A DNA stretch of 64,000 nucleotides from Verrucomicrobiales bacterium (GCA_029213005.1 JARGPI010000002.1:185108-249107), one strand, 5' to 3'; shown: positions 44,801 through 52,400, numbered from the stretch's first letter. Numbers and translations are program-made. The notes: generated from the letters alone by a model not told the origin.

Positions 44801-45828
44801 ATGGTGACGGAAGTGTGATTGTGAAAAATGCTCTGCAAGGTTATAGAATTGTGATTTTCACTGTTGGTGGATTAAATAGAATCGAGGTGGAAAATTCGAC
44901 AGTGAATGCCCAGGCGAATGATCAGTTTACGATTGACTCTATATCTTACGTTTCGGAGGACGTTGCTCAAGATGTGCTGGATTCATTTGATATCGTCTTG
45001 GTAGATTCGGATGGTGATACTACGGAGACCTCTCAATTTTCTGTTTCATTTACTTCCGCTATAAGTCCAGTTACCCTCGATCTCGATGGTGACGGGTTGG
45101 AATTCATCCCGCTGAGCGAGCAACTGATGTTTGATTTCGATGGCGATGGTAATCTCGATCAATCCGCCTGGGTTGGTCCGGATGATGCACTTCTCGCAAT
45201 TGATCTGAACGGAGACGGTCTGGTTAACGACGGTTCGGAAGTGGTCTTTACTCAGCATGCAGAAGGGGCTGAAACTGACCTCGAAGGACTGGCCCTGGCT
45301 TACGACTCAAATCACGATGGTAAACTTGATGCCAATGATGATGAGTTCTCCCTCTTTGGCGTCTGGCAGGATAAAAATTCCAACGGTATTAACGAAGAAG
45401 GTGAGTTTATGTCACTGGAAGAAGCCGGAATCGTTTCGATCGACTTGAGCGGCGATGGCAATGCCTACACCGCTGCGGAAGGTGATGTCTATATCTATGG
45501 TGAAAGCTCATTTACTAAGGCAGATGGAGAAACCGGTGCCGTTGGTGATGCGGCATTCGCCGTGGAATATGGAAGCGGGGAAGAGATGCCGGACCTCAGT
45601 GAGCTGCTGAGTGATTCCGATGATGCGATGGATGCGCTTCTTGACTCATTCGGGTCGGATGCTCCCGGAGAAGATGGCGGTAGCGAATCCAGTGGCTCGT
45701 TCAGTGAATTAGATACATCGGGAGACAGCCCCACATCGGCAGCTTTTGAGGGGCTTGATGAGGCAGTGGTAGCGGTTGATCCACTACCAGCACCCGAAGT
45801 GATTATGGATGCTCCGGTAGCTGTGTAG
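38824..45828 (+). CDS. Giant T1SS-type repeat protein (surface or released adhesin)
   Basis: A 2,334-residue acidic protein without an N-terminal signal peptide, as expected for a type I substrate. The body consists of Ig/VCBS-like or T1SS-143/DUF5801-type repeats, each ending with a motif like VTDGDGDSVTQTLKVNVDDDMPT. Repeats of 271 residues occur three times (about 658-1332) and of 188 residues twice (about 1350-1710) with nearly identical DNA. Inserted loops are rich in Asp, His and Cys (GGHHHHGDDKSC, CISCGKDQGCDD), unusual for this class. Near residues 2085-2220 six EF-hand-like calcium loops occur (DLDGDGLEF, DFDGDGNLD, DLNGDGLVND, DSNHDGKLD, DKNSNGIN, DLSGDGNAY). Glycine-rich RTX nonapeptides are not obvious. 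Likely exported by the flanking transporter. Confidence 0.88.
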   Translation: MKLDPSMINVTRAGVKPAEATLTDGGLLLEWPDGTTVLIPKSALLIEEGEILLKDSSGNVEVTEPGKTTVTTDWETACLEVRGDGIEDPMTVIGQIDQAFLFQAHWEDSPLPFAPLPRFEPPTYEELEIPESRLRQNNKPTIGNLTLRVSDEGLPFGKPDNFGFDDFTNSVIASGYIQVDDLNGDPLTFSLNPLANAGLTSGGVAIVWSNSGSQKVIGTANGNVIFTVTVDNRGFVQVVQSGPLDHPDPTREDELPFQVQVVVSDGPTSATGTLTVVVEDDSPMIKMGGYEKVDEDWIRCEKPHHDEGDNDEDGPISDLRMGGGGPPQWGDDEGCGDEAHVCHPGNRDRDSKWHVEDGDDRGGNMAKGNLGFWFGADGPAPEVPEYEGGPTDLVVSMNALALARDPKGAPVPVTSGGQTVHTIWDPATDTLTGYIGDVVTDPGDISSGNLIFTLEFGPEGVRGGPTGEYKFTLHGPLDHPSQNDGNYKNGKEDAWEDNLILQFEATITDGDGDQATQPFYIDVDDDKPTLKWDMVKVDEDWIKCDRDDDCDHDKKSERCDDPQDNMVTALRSGGGQGQGGHHHHGDDKSCYPGNQDKGYAPGDDRGWAVARGDMNFRFGADGPAADRPGWGSRDVDLVVKMHRKAERDDPDPQGHHHDEVRVTSGGKEVKTSWDHEADVLTGYIEERDHKGRVEQKVIFTLDFDPDGDDELTGNFKFTLLGPLDHPSQEAGRGNPGSNRGGGSNGGHDEPDGGYEDNLILKFDVTITDGDGDSVTQTLKVNVDDDMPTMKWDYVKVDEDCISCGKDQGCDDRDEPRPGDERSHQDNCERDDFEVAALSQGGNRRPGENEEGGRPPHHGDDKDCDPGNQDRAPGDDYGGAVARGDMKFRFGADGPAADKPGGGSRDVDLVVRMHHKAERDDPDPQGQNHDEVRVTSGGKEVKTSWDHEADVLTGYIEERDHKGRVEQKVIFTLDFDPDGDDELTGNFKFTLLGPLDHPSQEAGRGNPGSNRGGGSNGGHDEPDGGYEDNLILKFDVTITDGDGDSVTQTLKVNVDDDMPTMKWDYVKVDEDCISCGKDQGCDDRDEPRPGDERSHQDNCERDDFEVAALSQGGNRRPGENEGGGRPPQPGDDKDCDPGNRDHAPGDDEGCAVARGDMNFRFGADGPAADRPGGGSRDVDLVVKMHHKAERDDPDPQGHHHDEVRVTSGGKEVKTSWDHEADVLTGYIEERDHKGRVEQKVIFTLDFDPDGDDELTGNFKFTLLGPLDHPSQEAGRGNPGSNRGGGSNGGHDEPDGGYEDNLILKFDVTITDGDGDSVTQTLKVNVDDDMPTVAISRNDQAKFVLDESVGTDGSIKDEGGRSNDDETLQGEDGVIGFSHVRGSSLFTEQVDAGADGLESKVYKLTLAPGNPDSGLVDAVSDEKVILFIYNNGDIVGRTENSGELVFRVHVNEENGSVTVKQFRAVEHDDPDDHDENQQSAAHLNAELIGLQVTVTDGDGDSASDQIEIGRYIRFEDDGPAVEIVRKASAKFVLDESVGTDGSIKDEGGRSNDDETLQGEDGVIGFSHVRGSSLFTEQVDAGADGLESKVYKLTLAPGNPDSGLVDAVSDEKVILFIYNNGDIVGRTENSGELVFRVHVNEGNGSVTVKQFRAVEHDDPNDHDENQQSAAHLNAELIGLQVTVTDGDGDSASDQIEIGRYIRFEDDGPSEIFPDSVSVLNQGGQCVFGNLDGVISMGGDGVVLDNVGSDKDGVVRFANIGDGDVSDFTTGGEAVYYFVSDDMQRLIATTSSSEEDVVTDESSQNFNVVFTIELQPDGRLDEYKVTTFAEIDSGGGSETISYELGSGNSDFFIEGESLPGGSGTEILITGNGSVNLASDIGINDQWIDPVLSRGQTTLPADYARIDFGLFSEDSNNDFVIDQHISINEVSFKVAQTGANALNQVDVEVRAFAANDNNDFTDDSQVEISQVKVFSASGMLIEDVDAGSVSNYVTFDADGDGSVIVKNALQGYRIVIFTVGGLNRIEVENSTVNAQANDQFTIDSISYVSEDVAQDVLDSFDIVLVDSDGDTTETSQFSVSFTSAISPVTLDLDGDGLEFIPLSEQLMFDFDGDGNLDQSAWVGPDDALLAIDLNGDGLVNDGSEVVFTQHAEGAETDLEGLALAYDSNHDGKLDANDDEFSLFGVWQDKNSNGINEEGEFMSLEEAGIVSIDLSGDGNAYTAAEGDVYIYGESSFTKADGETGAVGDAAFAVEYGSGEEMPDLSELLSDSDDAMDALLDSFGSDAPGEDGGSESSGSFSELDTSGDSPTSAAFEGLDEAVVAVDPLPAPEVIMDAPVAV
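40795..42817 (+). repeat. 813-bp tandem coding repeats in the giant protein
   Basis: Three units with an 813-bp period. Blocks starting at 40795, 41608 and 42421 are nearly identical over about 570 bp (the last about 400 bp), while the preceding part of each unit differs at many sites. The pattern indicates recent duplication or gene conversion in frame (271 codons). It may make the locus length-variable and difficult to assemble. Confidence 0.9.
42871..43942 (+). repeat. 564-bp tandem coding repeat pair in the giant protein
   Basis: Two in-frame units of 188 codons (42871-43378 and 43435-43942) with only scattered differences. Both begin DGSIKDEGGRSNDDETLQ and end before ASDQIEIGRYIRFEDDGP, so each is one Ig-like domain. 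They follow directly after the 813-bp repeats. Confidence 0.9.
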
Positions 45829-45843
45829 TCAAGAGGGTCGAGA

Positions 45844-45936
45844 ATGTCTGTTTTGCAAAATATTAAGGAGCAATTACTTGGATGTGGTGATTTTTGTCGG
45901 AAGGAGTGGGTTAAGGGGCTTTGGCGGTTGAAGTAA
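45844..45936 (+). CDS. Possible 30-residue peptide between giant protein and exporter
   Basis: ATG 45844 opens a 30-codon frame (MSVLQNIKEQLLGCGDFC then RKEWVKGLWRLK) ending at TAA 45934-45936, with GAGG 8-11 nt upstream. It contains two Cys and a basic Trp-rich end. It fits in the 149-bp gap of the T1SS locus and could be a small leader or immunity-like peptide, but there is no comparison to support it. Confidence 0.25.
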   Translation: MSVLQNIKEQLLGCGDFCRKEWVKGLWRLK

Positions 45937-45977
45937 GAGTATTAGGGCTTAAATTTTTATAATCGTTATCGATTTTA

Positions 45978-48185
45978 ATGAGTCAGCCGCCGAAAATACC
46001 TTCTCCTCCCAGTGTGCCTGGCGAGACTTCTATTGATTGCGACCCTCTGGTTCCCTGCTTGGAGAGGATAGCAAGGTTTCATCAACTTCCTTTCGAACTC
46101 GATACTGCAACCGCCGGATTGCCGTTGGAAGAGGGGCGTATGACGCCCTCGATCTTACTTCGGGCCGCCCGTCGTTGCGGTTTACGGGGGAAAGTGGTGA
46201 AACGAAAATTGAAAGCGATTCCGGTCGGAGTCACCCCGGTAATCGTTTTTCTGAACGAAGGGAAAGCGGGCGTTCTCGAGCCGGGAGAAGGCGGAGACGA
46301 TGAGATTTTGCTTTTTCTCCCCACTCATGATGGAGGAACGATGGAGGAAGCTCCGTTGTCTCTGCTGAATCATGCCTACACCGGGTATGCGATGTTTTTC
46401 CAGCCCTGTGATGAATACTCCGATGAGAATTCTGCGGCTCGCCCTGAATTCGACGAGCCTGAAGCCCGGCAGATGTGGTTCTGGAAAACGATGTGGCGTT
46501 TCCGCGGCTACTATGCGCAACTGCTGCCGGGGTCTCTTCTCATCAATCTTTTCGCCGTGGCGATGCCGTTTTTCATCATGTTGGTCTACGATCGGGTGGT
46601 TCCCAATGAAGCGCTCGAAACGCTCTGGGTGCTCGCGATCGGAGTGGGAACGGTGTTTACTTTCGAATTTATTATCCGGCTGCTGAGAGGCACCATTCTG
46701 GAACGGGCCGGGAAAGAGATTGATCAGATCCTCGCGAGTTCTCTGTTCGAGCAGGTTTTGTCGATCGAGATGAAAGCCCGTCCGTCTTCCGCCGGTGTTC
46801 TGACAGGGCGGCTGAAAGCCTACGAAACTCTGCGGGAGTTTTTTATGTCAGCTTCTATGTTGGCGATTACCGATCTACCTTTCGGTTTTCTGATGATGTT
46901 AGTGATTTTCTACATCGGAGGTCCGGTAGGCTGGGTTTTGGTGATCGCTGCGGCACTGGCGATTTTTGTCGAAGTGTTAATTCAGGGGCCGTTGCGAAAG
47001 TCGGTAACGAGCTCCGTTTCGACCAGCGTTCAGCGTCAGGCATTCATTTCCGAGACCGTCAGTGCGATGGAAACGGTAAAAGGGTGTAATGCTGAAGGGC
47101 ATCTCCAACGTCGCCTTGAGCGAATGATGCAGCAGGCCAGCGGTAGTGAAGTAAAAACGCATTGGTATGGATTAATCGGTAGTTCAACCACGGCGTTCAT
47201 TATGCATATGACGACCGTGGCAGTCGTTATCTTCTCAGTCTACCGGGTCCACGCGGGAGATATGACGATGGGCGCGATGATTGCGTGTGTGATGTTGGGC
47301 TCTCGATGCATGGCTCCCATTTCGATGGTTACGGGATTGATGACCCGAATGCAGCATGCCCTGGAGGCGCTCAAAGGTTTGAACGGGGTGATGAAACTGC
47401 CCCGGGAAACCGGAGATGGTCGGAAGTTTCTCGCGAAAAACCGGATCATCAATCAGTTTGAGCTTCGTGAGGTAACGGCGAAATATCCCGATCAGGCGCA
47501 ACCTGCACTCGAAAAAGTATCGCTTACTTTCAAGCCGGGCGAACGGGTCGCGATTCTGGGTAAAATCGGGTCTGGAAAAAGCACCCTGCTTCGTATTCTG
47601 GCCAAATTGTATGATCCCGAGTCCGGTGAAATCCTGTTGGATGGGGTGGAGCTGGCGCAATATCATCCGGCAGCGGTGCGTAATCTCGTGGGCTACCTGC
47701 CTCAGGATGCCACTCTGTTTGAGGGCACGCTTCGCGAAAACCTCGCGCTTGGTTCACGAAACGCGAGCGATGCGGAACTATATGAAGCACTGAACTTCGC
47801 CGGGTTGGAGGATATGGTAAAAGCTCACCCGAAGGGAATCCACATGCCGGTAGGGGAAAGGGGAATCATGCTCAGTGGCGGTCAGAGGCAATCGGTAGCG
47901 TTGGCCAGATCGTTTGTCAGTCAATCGGCCATGCTGTTACTCGACGAGCCGACTGCGGCGATGGATCGGGGTAGTGAAAACCGCGTTAAAGCTTCGATAT
48001 GTTCTTATCTCGATCAGGATAAAACCCGCAGTCTTATTATGGTTACCCACAAGATGAGTATGCTCGATATCGTGGAGCGCATTATCGTCATCGAAAAGGG
48101 TAGAGTCGTGGCGAATGGGCCGTCCGAAGAGATTCTGAAAAAACTCAAACAACCTAAGAACCCGGGGGCAACACCAGAATCATGA
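45978..48185 (+). CDS. Type I secretion ABC transporter (LapB/LssB-like) with C39-like domain
   Basis: A 735-residue fused membrane-ATPase exporter. The N-terminal 120 residues form a C39-like domain (CLERIARFHQLPF, RMTPSILLRAARRCGLRGKVVKRKL) that recognises the unfolded substrate; it appears to lack the catalytic peptidase dyad, as in non-cleaving RTX/adhesin exporters. Six membrane helices follow (about 180-460). The ATPase has Walker A GKIGSGKST, signature LSGGQRQSVALARS, Walker B LLLDEPTAAMD and a switch His (MVTHKMS). It overlaps the membrane-fusion gene by 4 bp (ATGA at 48182), so both are translated together. Its substrate is inferred to be the giant protein upstream. Confidence 0.93.
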   Translation: MSQPPKIPSPPSVPGETSIDCDPLVPCLERIARFHQLPFELDTATAGLPLEEGRMTPSILLRAARRCGLRGKVVKRKLKAIPVGVTPVIVFLNEGKAGVLEPGEGGDDEILLFLPTHDGGTMEEAPLSLLNHAYTGYAMFFQPCDEYSDENSAARPEFDEPEARQMWFWKTMWRFRGYYAQLLPGSLLINLFAVAMPFFIMLVYDRVVPNEALETLWVLAIGVGTVFTFEFIIRLLRGTILERAGKEIDQILASSLFEQVLSIEMKARPSSAGVLTGRLKAYETLREFFMSASMLAITDLPFGFLMMLVIFYIGGPVGWVLVIAAALAIFVEVLIQGPLRKSVTSSVSTSVQRQAFISETVSAMETVKGCNAEGHLQRRLERMMQQASGSEVKTHWYGLIGSSTTAFIMHMTTVAVVIFSVYRVHAGDMTMGAMIACVMLGSRCMAPISMVTGLMTRMQHALEALKGLNGVMKLPRETGDGRKFLAKNRIINQFELREVTAKYPDQAQPALEKVSLTFKPGERVAILGKIGSGKSTLLRILAKLYDPESGEILLDGVELAQYHPAAVRNLVGYLPQDATLFEGTLRENLALGSRNASDAELYEALNFAGLEDMVKAHPKGIHMPVGERGIMLSGGQRQSVALARSFVSQSAMLLLDEPTAAMDRGSENRVKASICSYLDQDKTRSLIMVTHKMSMLDIVERIIVIEKGRVVANGPSEEILKKLKQPKNPGATPES

Positions 48186-49447
48186 GTGAAACGACTGCTG
48201 AGAAGACCTGGGATCCATCCGAGCTGGAAAACTTGAGTGAAAGCTGTGAACTCGGGGGCAACTCGACGCTTCGTCCCGGTGATATCGATTTTGTCGCCGA
48301 TTGTCGCAAGCTGATTCGAAAGCCGGGGAATGGTATCAAGTGGTTGCCATTCATCGCTCTCGCCTGCCTGGTTATTCTCGGATTCTGGGCGTCCCGGGCT
48401 CAACTTGAAGAGGTGACGCGGGGACAGGGGAAAGTGATTCCTTCATCATCGGTCCAGAAGGTGCAGAGCCTTGAGGGAGGGATTGTTGATCAGATCTTTG
48501 TCAAAGAAGGCGACATCGTCGAGATCGGGCAGCAACTGCTGCAAATTCGCGACGAAATTTATTCATCAAGTTATCGGGAAAATGCAGCGCGGAGGGATGT
48601 GCTCGCCGCCAGAGTCGTCCGTCTTCAGGCCGAAGCGCAAAGCCTAGCCGCACTTGAGTTTCCCGAGGGCGTTCGTCCCGAACTGGTTCAACTTGAGACT
48701 AACCTCTTTAATAAACGGAAAGCGGATTACGAGGCGACGTTGTCAGCTTTGAAAAGTCGGCTCGATCTTTCCACTCAGGAGGTAAACTATCTATACAAAT
48801 CCGGAAGAGCAGTTTCGAAAGTGGAATTGACCCGGGCGAAGAAAGAAGGTGCTGACCTTCAGGGGCAAATCAATACTCTGAAAACAAAAGCGGAACGCGA
48901 TGCGATGGAGCAATACGATAGGGATCGTGCTGAACTTGAAACGATCGAACTGGCCCTCCTCCGTGATAAAGACCGCCTCGACCGGACCCTGATCACTTCG
49001 CCAATCAGAGGGACGATCAACTCCATTCAAATCGATACCGTGGGGCGGGTGATCGCGGGAGGTGATGAGATTATGGATATCGTGCCGTTGGACGAAAGTC
49101 TTCTCATCGAAGCCAATGTGCGGCCTTCCGATATTGCTTTTATCCGGCCCGGCGATGAAGCGATGGTGAAGTTCACTGCTTACGATTTTTCGATCTATGG
49201 AGGGCTCAAAGGGAAAGTCGAACAGATGAGTGTTGATACTGTTACCGACGAACAGGGCGAAAGTTTCTATATCGTCAAAGTTCGGACAAATGATGCGAAT
49301 CTCGGTAAGAATAAAGAGGGAAAACCATTGGAGGTGATCCCGGGAATGGTGGCTGAAGTTGACATCATGACCGGCAAAAAATCGGTATTAACCTATTTGC
49401 TTAAACCAATCAACCGGGCCCGGCAGCGCGCCTTTCGGGAAAGGTAG
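48182..49447 (+). CDS. HlyD-family membrane-fusion protein of the T1SS
   Basis: A 421-residue periplasmic adaptor. One transmembrane helix lies near 60-77 (WLPFIALACLVILGFWASRA), then the barrel-sandwich motif (TRGQGKVIPSSSVQKVQSLEGGIVDQIFVKEGDIVEIGQQLLQI), a long coiled-coil hairpin (about 120-270), and the typical C-terminal half with LITSPIRGTINSIQIDTVGRVIAGGDEIMDIVPLDESLLIEANV and GMVAEVDIMTGKKSVLTYLLKPI. This is the LapC/HlyD type. It couples the ABC exporter to the TolC-like channel encoded divergently at 36946. It starts within the last codon of the ABC gene. Confidence 0.93.
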   Translation: MSETTAEKTWDPSELENLSESCELGGNSTLRPGDIDFVADCRKLIRKPGNGIKWLPFIALACLVILGFWASRAQLEEVTRGQGKVIPSSSVQKVQSLEGGIVDQIFVKEGDIVEIGQQLLQIRDEIYSSSYRENAARRDVLAARVVRLQAEAQSLAALEFPEGVRPELVQLETNLFNKRKADYEATLSALKSRLDLSTQEVNYLYKSGRAVSKVELTRAKKEGADLQGQINTLKTKAERDAMEQYDRDRAELETIELALLRDKDRLDRTLITSPIRGTINSIQIDTVGRVIAGGDEIMDIVPLDESLLIEANVRPSDIAFIRPGDEAMVKFTAYDFSIYGGLKGKVEQMSVDTVTDEQGESFYIVKVRTNDANLGKNKEGKPLEVIPGMVAEVDIMTGKKSVLTYLLKPINRARQRAFRER

Positions 49448-49464
49448 GGTTTAAACTCCCGGAA

Positions 49465-49959
49465 TTATCTGGCCAGTTCTGTGACCAGTTCCTGGCACCG
49501 TTTCCGATAGGTCTTCAGGGTTTCGGCGTGCTCGGGATTGGTTGCGAGATTGATTTGCTCTTTAGGATCGCTTTTGAGATGAAAGAGTTCTTCAAAAATC
49601 GGTTTTTCGCCGTCGATAGATGCGTCGGGCAGGTATTTGCCGCGATCGTTTTCCTTGGAGAAATAGCGAATGTATTTCCACTCAGAGCCGCGAACCGCTT
49701 CCATTCTGGGATATCCCTGCTCGGTGAAAAGATTCTCACAGAAGACTTCTTTCCTCCATTGAGTGGCTTTGCCTTCGATCAGTGGCACGGCACTTTTACC
49801 CTGATAGCTGTCGGGAACCGGTAAGCCGCATAACTCCAGAATAGTGGCTGGTAGGTCCTGCCCCACGACCAGTTCAGGAATCACCTTACCCCGTTCGGCT
49901 TCGGTGAAGAAAGGGGAGTGGAAAATCATCGGGATACGAATCGATTCTTCATAGAGAAA
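49465..49959 (-). pseudogene. C-terminal part of a sulfatase split by an insertion
   Basis: Residues from FLYEESIRIPMIFHSPFF to VTELAR form the last third of a sulfatase (a free-standing ATG would start at 49929). They match the 3' end missing from the fragment at 52448-53478. Removing the transposon and one 8-bp duplication joins them in frame as GGKTFLYEESIRIP, the normal sulfatase sequence. It lacks the active-site Cys and is probably not a functional protein by itself. Confidence 0.85.
49952..49959. repeat. Target-site duplication, left copy (TAGAGAAA)
   Basis: TAGAGAAA immediately outside the left inverted repeat, identical to 52448-52455 at the other end. Eight bases is the usual duplication length for IS1595-family elements. 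Confidence 0.9.
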
Positions 49960-50026
49960 CGAGTTTATCCCCTTAGCATACGGAAGAAATGATTGACATA
50001 TCTAAAATATCTCGCAGATTCCAGGC

Positions 50027-50635
50027 ATGGCTATCAAAAAGTTATGGGACTGGTTCTTCCGGGCCGAAGCGGGCGCTTCAGCATGGAGTTTAGTCAGTGA
50101 CGAAGCTCGGTCATTTGTTAAATACGCACTGTTATCACTAATGGCATACCCTTTAGCTAAATCGGAAACCGTAATCGAAAAAATTTCGGGAGACCCGTGG
50201 CTTGCGGTGGTCATCTTAATACCCGCGCTGGCAATAACCTCGATTCTTTATTTGCTCATTCGGATACTGACGATAAAGAACAATCCTGAAATCGTGAGTA
50301 AAAAAACATTCCCTAAGATGGATGGGATGAAGCATTCAAAGGCGGGTATAGTAATACAGAATGTGATGGGTAAATCACCTTTGGTGATAGGCGCTAAATC
50401 AATTGACGATTTCGCTTTATTCGGGATTGATAACACCTCCGACAAAATGCTTGTGCTCGTATTTAATAAACCCATCTCGTCTGGCTCTAACATCAAAATA
50501 AACTGGGTCAGTGAGTCGGGAGATATTGAGAAAAGCGAGAACTCAATTGATTGCGTTACGCCTTGCCACGCAAGGGTGAGAGTTCCTAACTTCGGCTTGT
50601 CGCGGAGCGCTAGGTTTCAGGTCGTCATCTCTTGA
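50027..50635 (+). CDS. Passenger gene: membrane protein of unknown function
   Basis: A 202-residue protein with hydrophobic segments near 31-45 and 58-82 (the second strong: WLAVVILIPALAITSILYLLIRIL) and a C-terminal beta-rich domain (about 100-202) predicted to be soluble. Family not recognised. It starts 67 bp inside the transposon end. It could be a cargo protein, for example a defence or stress gene, but there is no motif to say so. Confidence 0.6.
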   Translation: MAIKKLWDWFFRAEAGASAWSLVSDEARSFVKYALLSLMAYPLAKSETVIEKISGDPWLAVVILIPALAITSILYLLIRILTIKNNPEIVSKKTFPKMDGMKHSKAGIVIQNVMGKSPLVIGAKSIDDFALFGIDNTSDKMLVLVFNKPISSGSNIKINWVSESGDIEKSENSIDCVTPCHARVRVPNFGLSRSARFQVVIS

Positions 50636-50693
50636 TCTAAACCCGATCAAGATCCGTTTGATTTTGCATTAAACGTGCCCGAATTTCGTAAAT

Positions 50694-50981
50694 ATGGGAA
50701 AATATTACGAGCTGACTAAACCTCAAGTCGAGAAGGCGAATAAATGGATTGGGGAAAAGGGCATAAATCGGCACAAGTGCCCGCTTTGCAATTTTCATGG
50801 AGGCATGGCCGTCCTTTCAAGACTGGTAGAGATTAAGTCACTGGGAGGCACGCTTGTTTACCCTTATTTTGTATGGATTTGCACAAACTGTAGCCACCAG
50901 ATGTTTTTTAACGCCCTGTCAAGTGAAGTTGTCACAAAGGAGGACATCCACAAAAACAGCCCAAACTGGAAGGATGAATAA
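50694..50981 (+). CDS. Passenger gene: zinc-ribbon protein
   Basis: A 95-residue protein with two CxxC knuckles: HKCPLCNFHGG near residue 29 and WICTNCSHQMFF near residue 64, which form a zinc ribbon. The segment between is hydrophobic beta (GGTLVYPYFV). The family is not recognised by name. It is part of the transposon cargo, and the next gene begins within a few bases of its stop. Confidence 0.65.
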   Translation: MGKYYELTKPQVEKANKWIGEKGINRHKCPLCNFHGGMAVLSRLVEIKSLGGTLVYPYFVWICTNCSHQMFFNALSSEVVTKEDIHKNSPNWKDE

Positions 50982-50985
50982 CCTT

Positions 50986-51402
50986 ATGGACAGCGACCAC
51001 AAAGAAACCAGTTTGGAAAAGGTTAATTTTGACTCCGTGACTGCCGGTAGCGTCCCTTCAGGAGCTATTTACCAACCTTTGCACGGAGGAAGAAAAGTGA
51101 AAACCTACCTCATACAAAAGCACGAATTGAAAATGCTAGGCAACTTCAATCGAAGCGCCACGATTTGGTATGCGATTATGTCAGGATGCATAACCGCTGT
51201 AGTGGCGTGCGTTTGGGATTTAATCCCGGCTGAGTCAGCAAATTGGGCGTTTTCATTTCCCAGAGTTTTTTTTATTATACTCCTGATTTTAGGAGGATTG
51301 GCATCTCGCCATGTTGGCAGGGGGTACAGCAAAGACAGAGATGATATGATTTCAAGCATAGAAGACGAGTCGAAATTCGATGACACTGAAACAAGCTATT
51401 GA
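50986..51402 (+). CDS. Passenger gene: two-helix membrane protein
   Basis: A 138-residue protein with helices near 57-78 (ATIWYAIMSGCITAVVACVWDLI) and 90-108 (FPRVFFIILLILGGLA) and charged ends. ATG 50986 is taken because AAGGA is 12 nt upstream; ATG 50974 in the same frame, overlapping the previous stop, is an alternative. Function unknown. The 3' end overlaps the small ORF at 51380 by 23 bp. Confidence 0.6.
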   Translation: MDSDHKETSLEKVNFDSVTAGSVPSGAIYQPLHGGRKVKTYLIQKHELKMLGNFNRSATIWYAIMSGCITAVVACVWDLIPAESANWAFSFPRVFFIILLILGGLASRHVGRGYSKDRDDMISSIEDESKFDDTETSY

Positions 51403-51562
51403 AGAAAACCAGATCGAAGAGTTCATCAAAGAACATGAACTAGACGAACCGGCAAACAAAGAAGCCTTTCTTAAGGTTCTTCAGAGGATGGAAGATCCTT
51501 CTCACCAAGAAACTGATTCACCAGCTTCGGAAACATCTCACGAGGAATCTCGCGATTGTTGA
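51380..51562 (+). CDS. Passenger gene: possible 60-residue protein
   Basis: An ATG-initiated frame with a helical N-terminal half (MTLKQAIEENQIEEFIKEHE) and a tail rich in Ser, Glu and Thr. It overlaps the previous gene by 23 bp and the end of the transposase gene by 92 bp on the opposite strand, so its second half is constrained by or a shadow of the transposase. The N-terminal half does look coding, and small ORFs of this sort accompany some IS1595-type elements as far as I recall; treat as tentative. Confidence 0.4.
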   Translation: MTLKQAIEENQIEEFIKEHELDEPANKEAFLKVLQRMEDPSHQETDSPASETSHEESRDC

Positions 51563-52400
51563 AACGGAATTCGAACTCTTTAGCATACTTCCAGAGGTGT
51601 TTCTCTGATACGTGAATATGAGTTCCTCTTACGGCGTTTTTGAAGTGACTCCAGAAGGACTCGCAGCCATTGACGTGAACACCTCCTTTGGCGTATTCTT
51701 TGCGCCCGTGGTTGATTTTCTTGTGGTCGTATCCTTCATCTGTGAGCCCACTATAGGATCGAAGCTCATCAGTGTGGATCTCAGCACCTTCCTCAACGTG
51801 GTCTTCGATATGAGGCATCAACGTTGATGCTTTAACATCAGGAACCACCTCCGTTACGATTTGACCGTCTCTCTCAAGCATCCCCATAACGATAGTTTTC
51901 CCAGCAGCGCCACGTCCACGCTTGCCCGGGCGTTTCCCTCCAACGAGTGTTTCATCGATTTCAACAATCCCGCCAAGAACGGGATCGCCATCAACTTCAG
52001 ACATGTGCTTTCTGATTTCGTGCCCCATTCTCCACGCGGTTTTGTAGGTAACACCAAGTTGTCTTTCAAGTTCCTTCGCGGAAACACCATGGCGAGAGGT
52101 GGTAAAAAGATAGATAGCGTAAAACCACAAGCGGAGAGACGTTCTGGACTTCTCGAAAGGTGTATTGACAGTTGGGTGAAGATGATGGCCGCAATTCCCG
52201 CAACTATAGGCGCGTTCCGCTTTGATTCTATACCACTTTGCAGACTTCTCGCACTTAGGACAGCAGTAGTCTTGACCGAACCTTACTTCAAATATGTGAG
52301 TCAAGCAGGACTCGTCATCAGGAAACATATTAAAGAAGTCCATGATGGACATGCTTTGCTGGTTTTTGCGCTGAAATTTAACTGATCCTTGCCCTGCCAT
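51471..52400 (-). CDS. IS1595-family (ISXO2-like) transposase
   Basis: A 309-residue transposase. An N-terminal zinc ribbon has C47-P-K-C50 and C67-G-N-C70. The DDE-type core shows VEIDET (Asp149), IHTDEL (Asp211) and the third acidic region VNGCESFWSHFKNAVRGTHIHV (Asn244/Glu247), as in ISXO2/IS1595 proteins. It is the only transposase in the element, complete and undamaged, so the element may be active. ATG 52400 lies 22 bp inside the right terminal repeat. Confidence 0.93.
   Translation of the reverse strand: MAGQGSVKFQRKNQQSMSIMDFFNMFPDDESCLTHIFEVRFGQDYCCPKCEKSAKWYRIKAERAYSCGNCGHHLHPTVNTPFEKSRTSLRLWFYAIYLFTTSRHGVSAKELERQLGVTYKTAWRMGHEIRKHMSEVDGDPVLGGIVEIDETLVGGKRPGKRGRGAAGKTIVMGMLERDGQIVTEVVPDVKASTLMPHIEDHVEEGAEIHTDELRSYSGLTDEGYDHKKINHGRKEYAKGGVHVNGCESFWSHFKNAVRGTHIHVSEKHLWKYAKEFEFRFNNREIPREMFPKLVNQFLGEKDLPSSEEP

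Noticed and set aside
45060..45500. RTX nonapeptide repeats
   Set aside because: The loops are EF-hand-like DxDGDG types, not GGxGxDxUx tandem nonapeptides.
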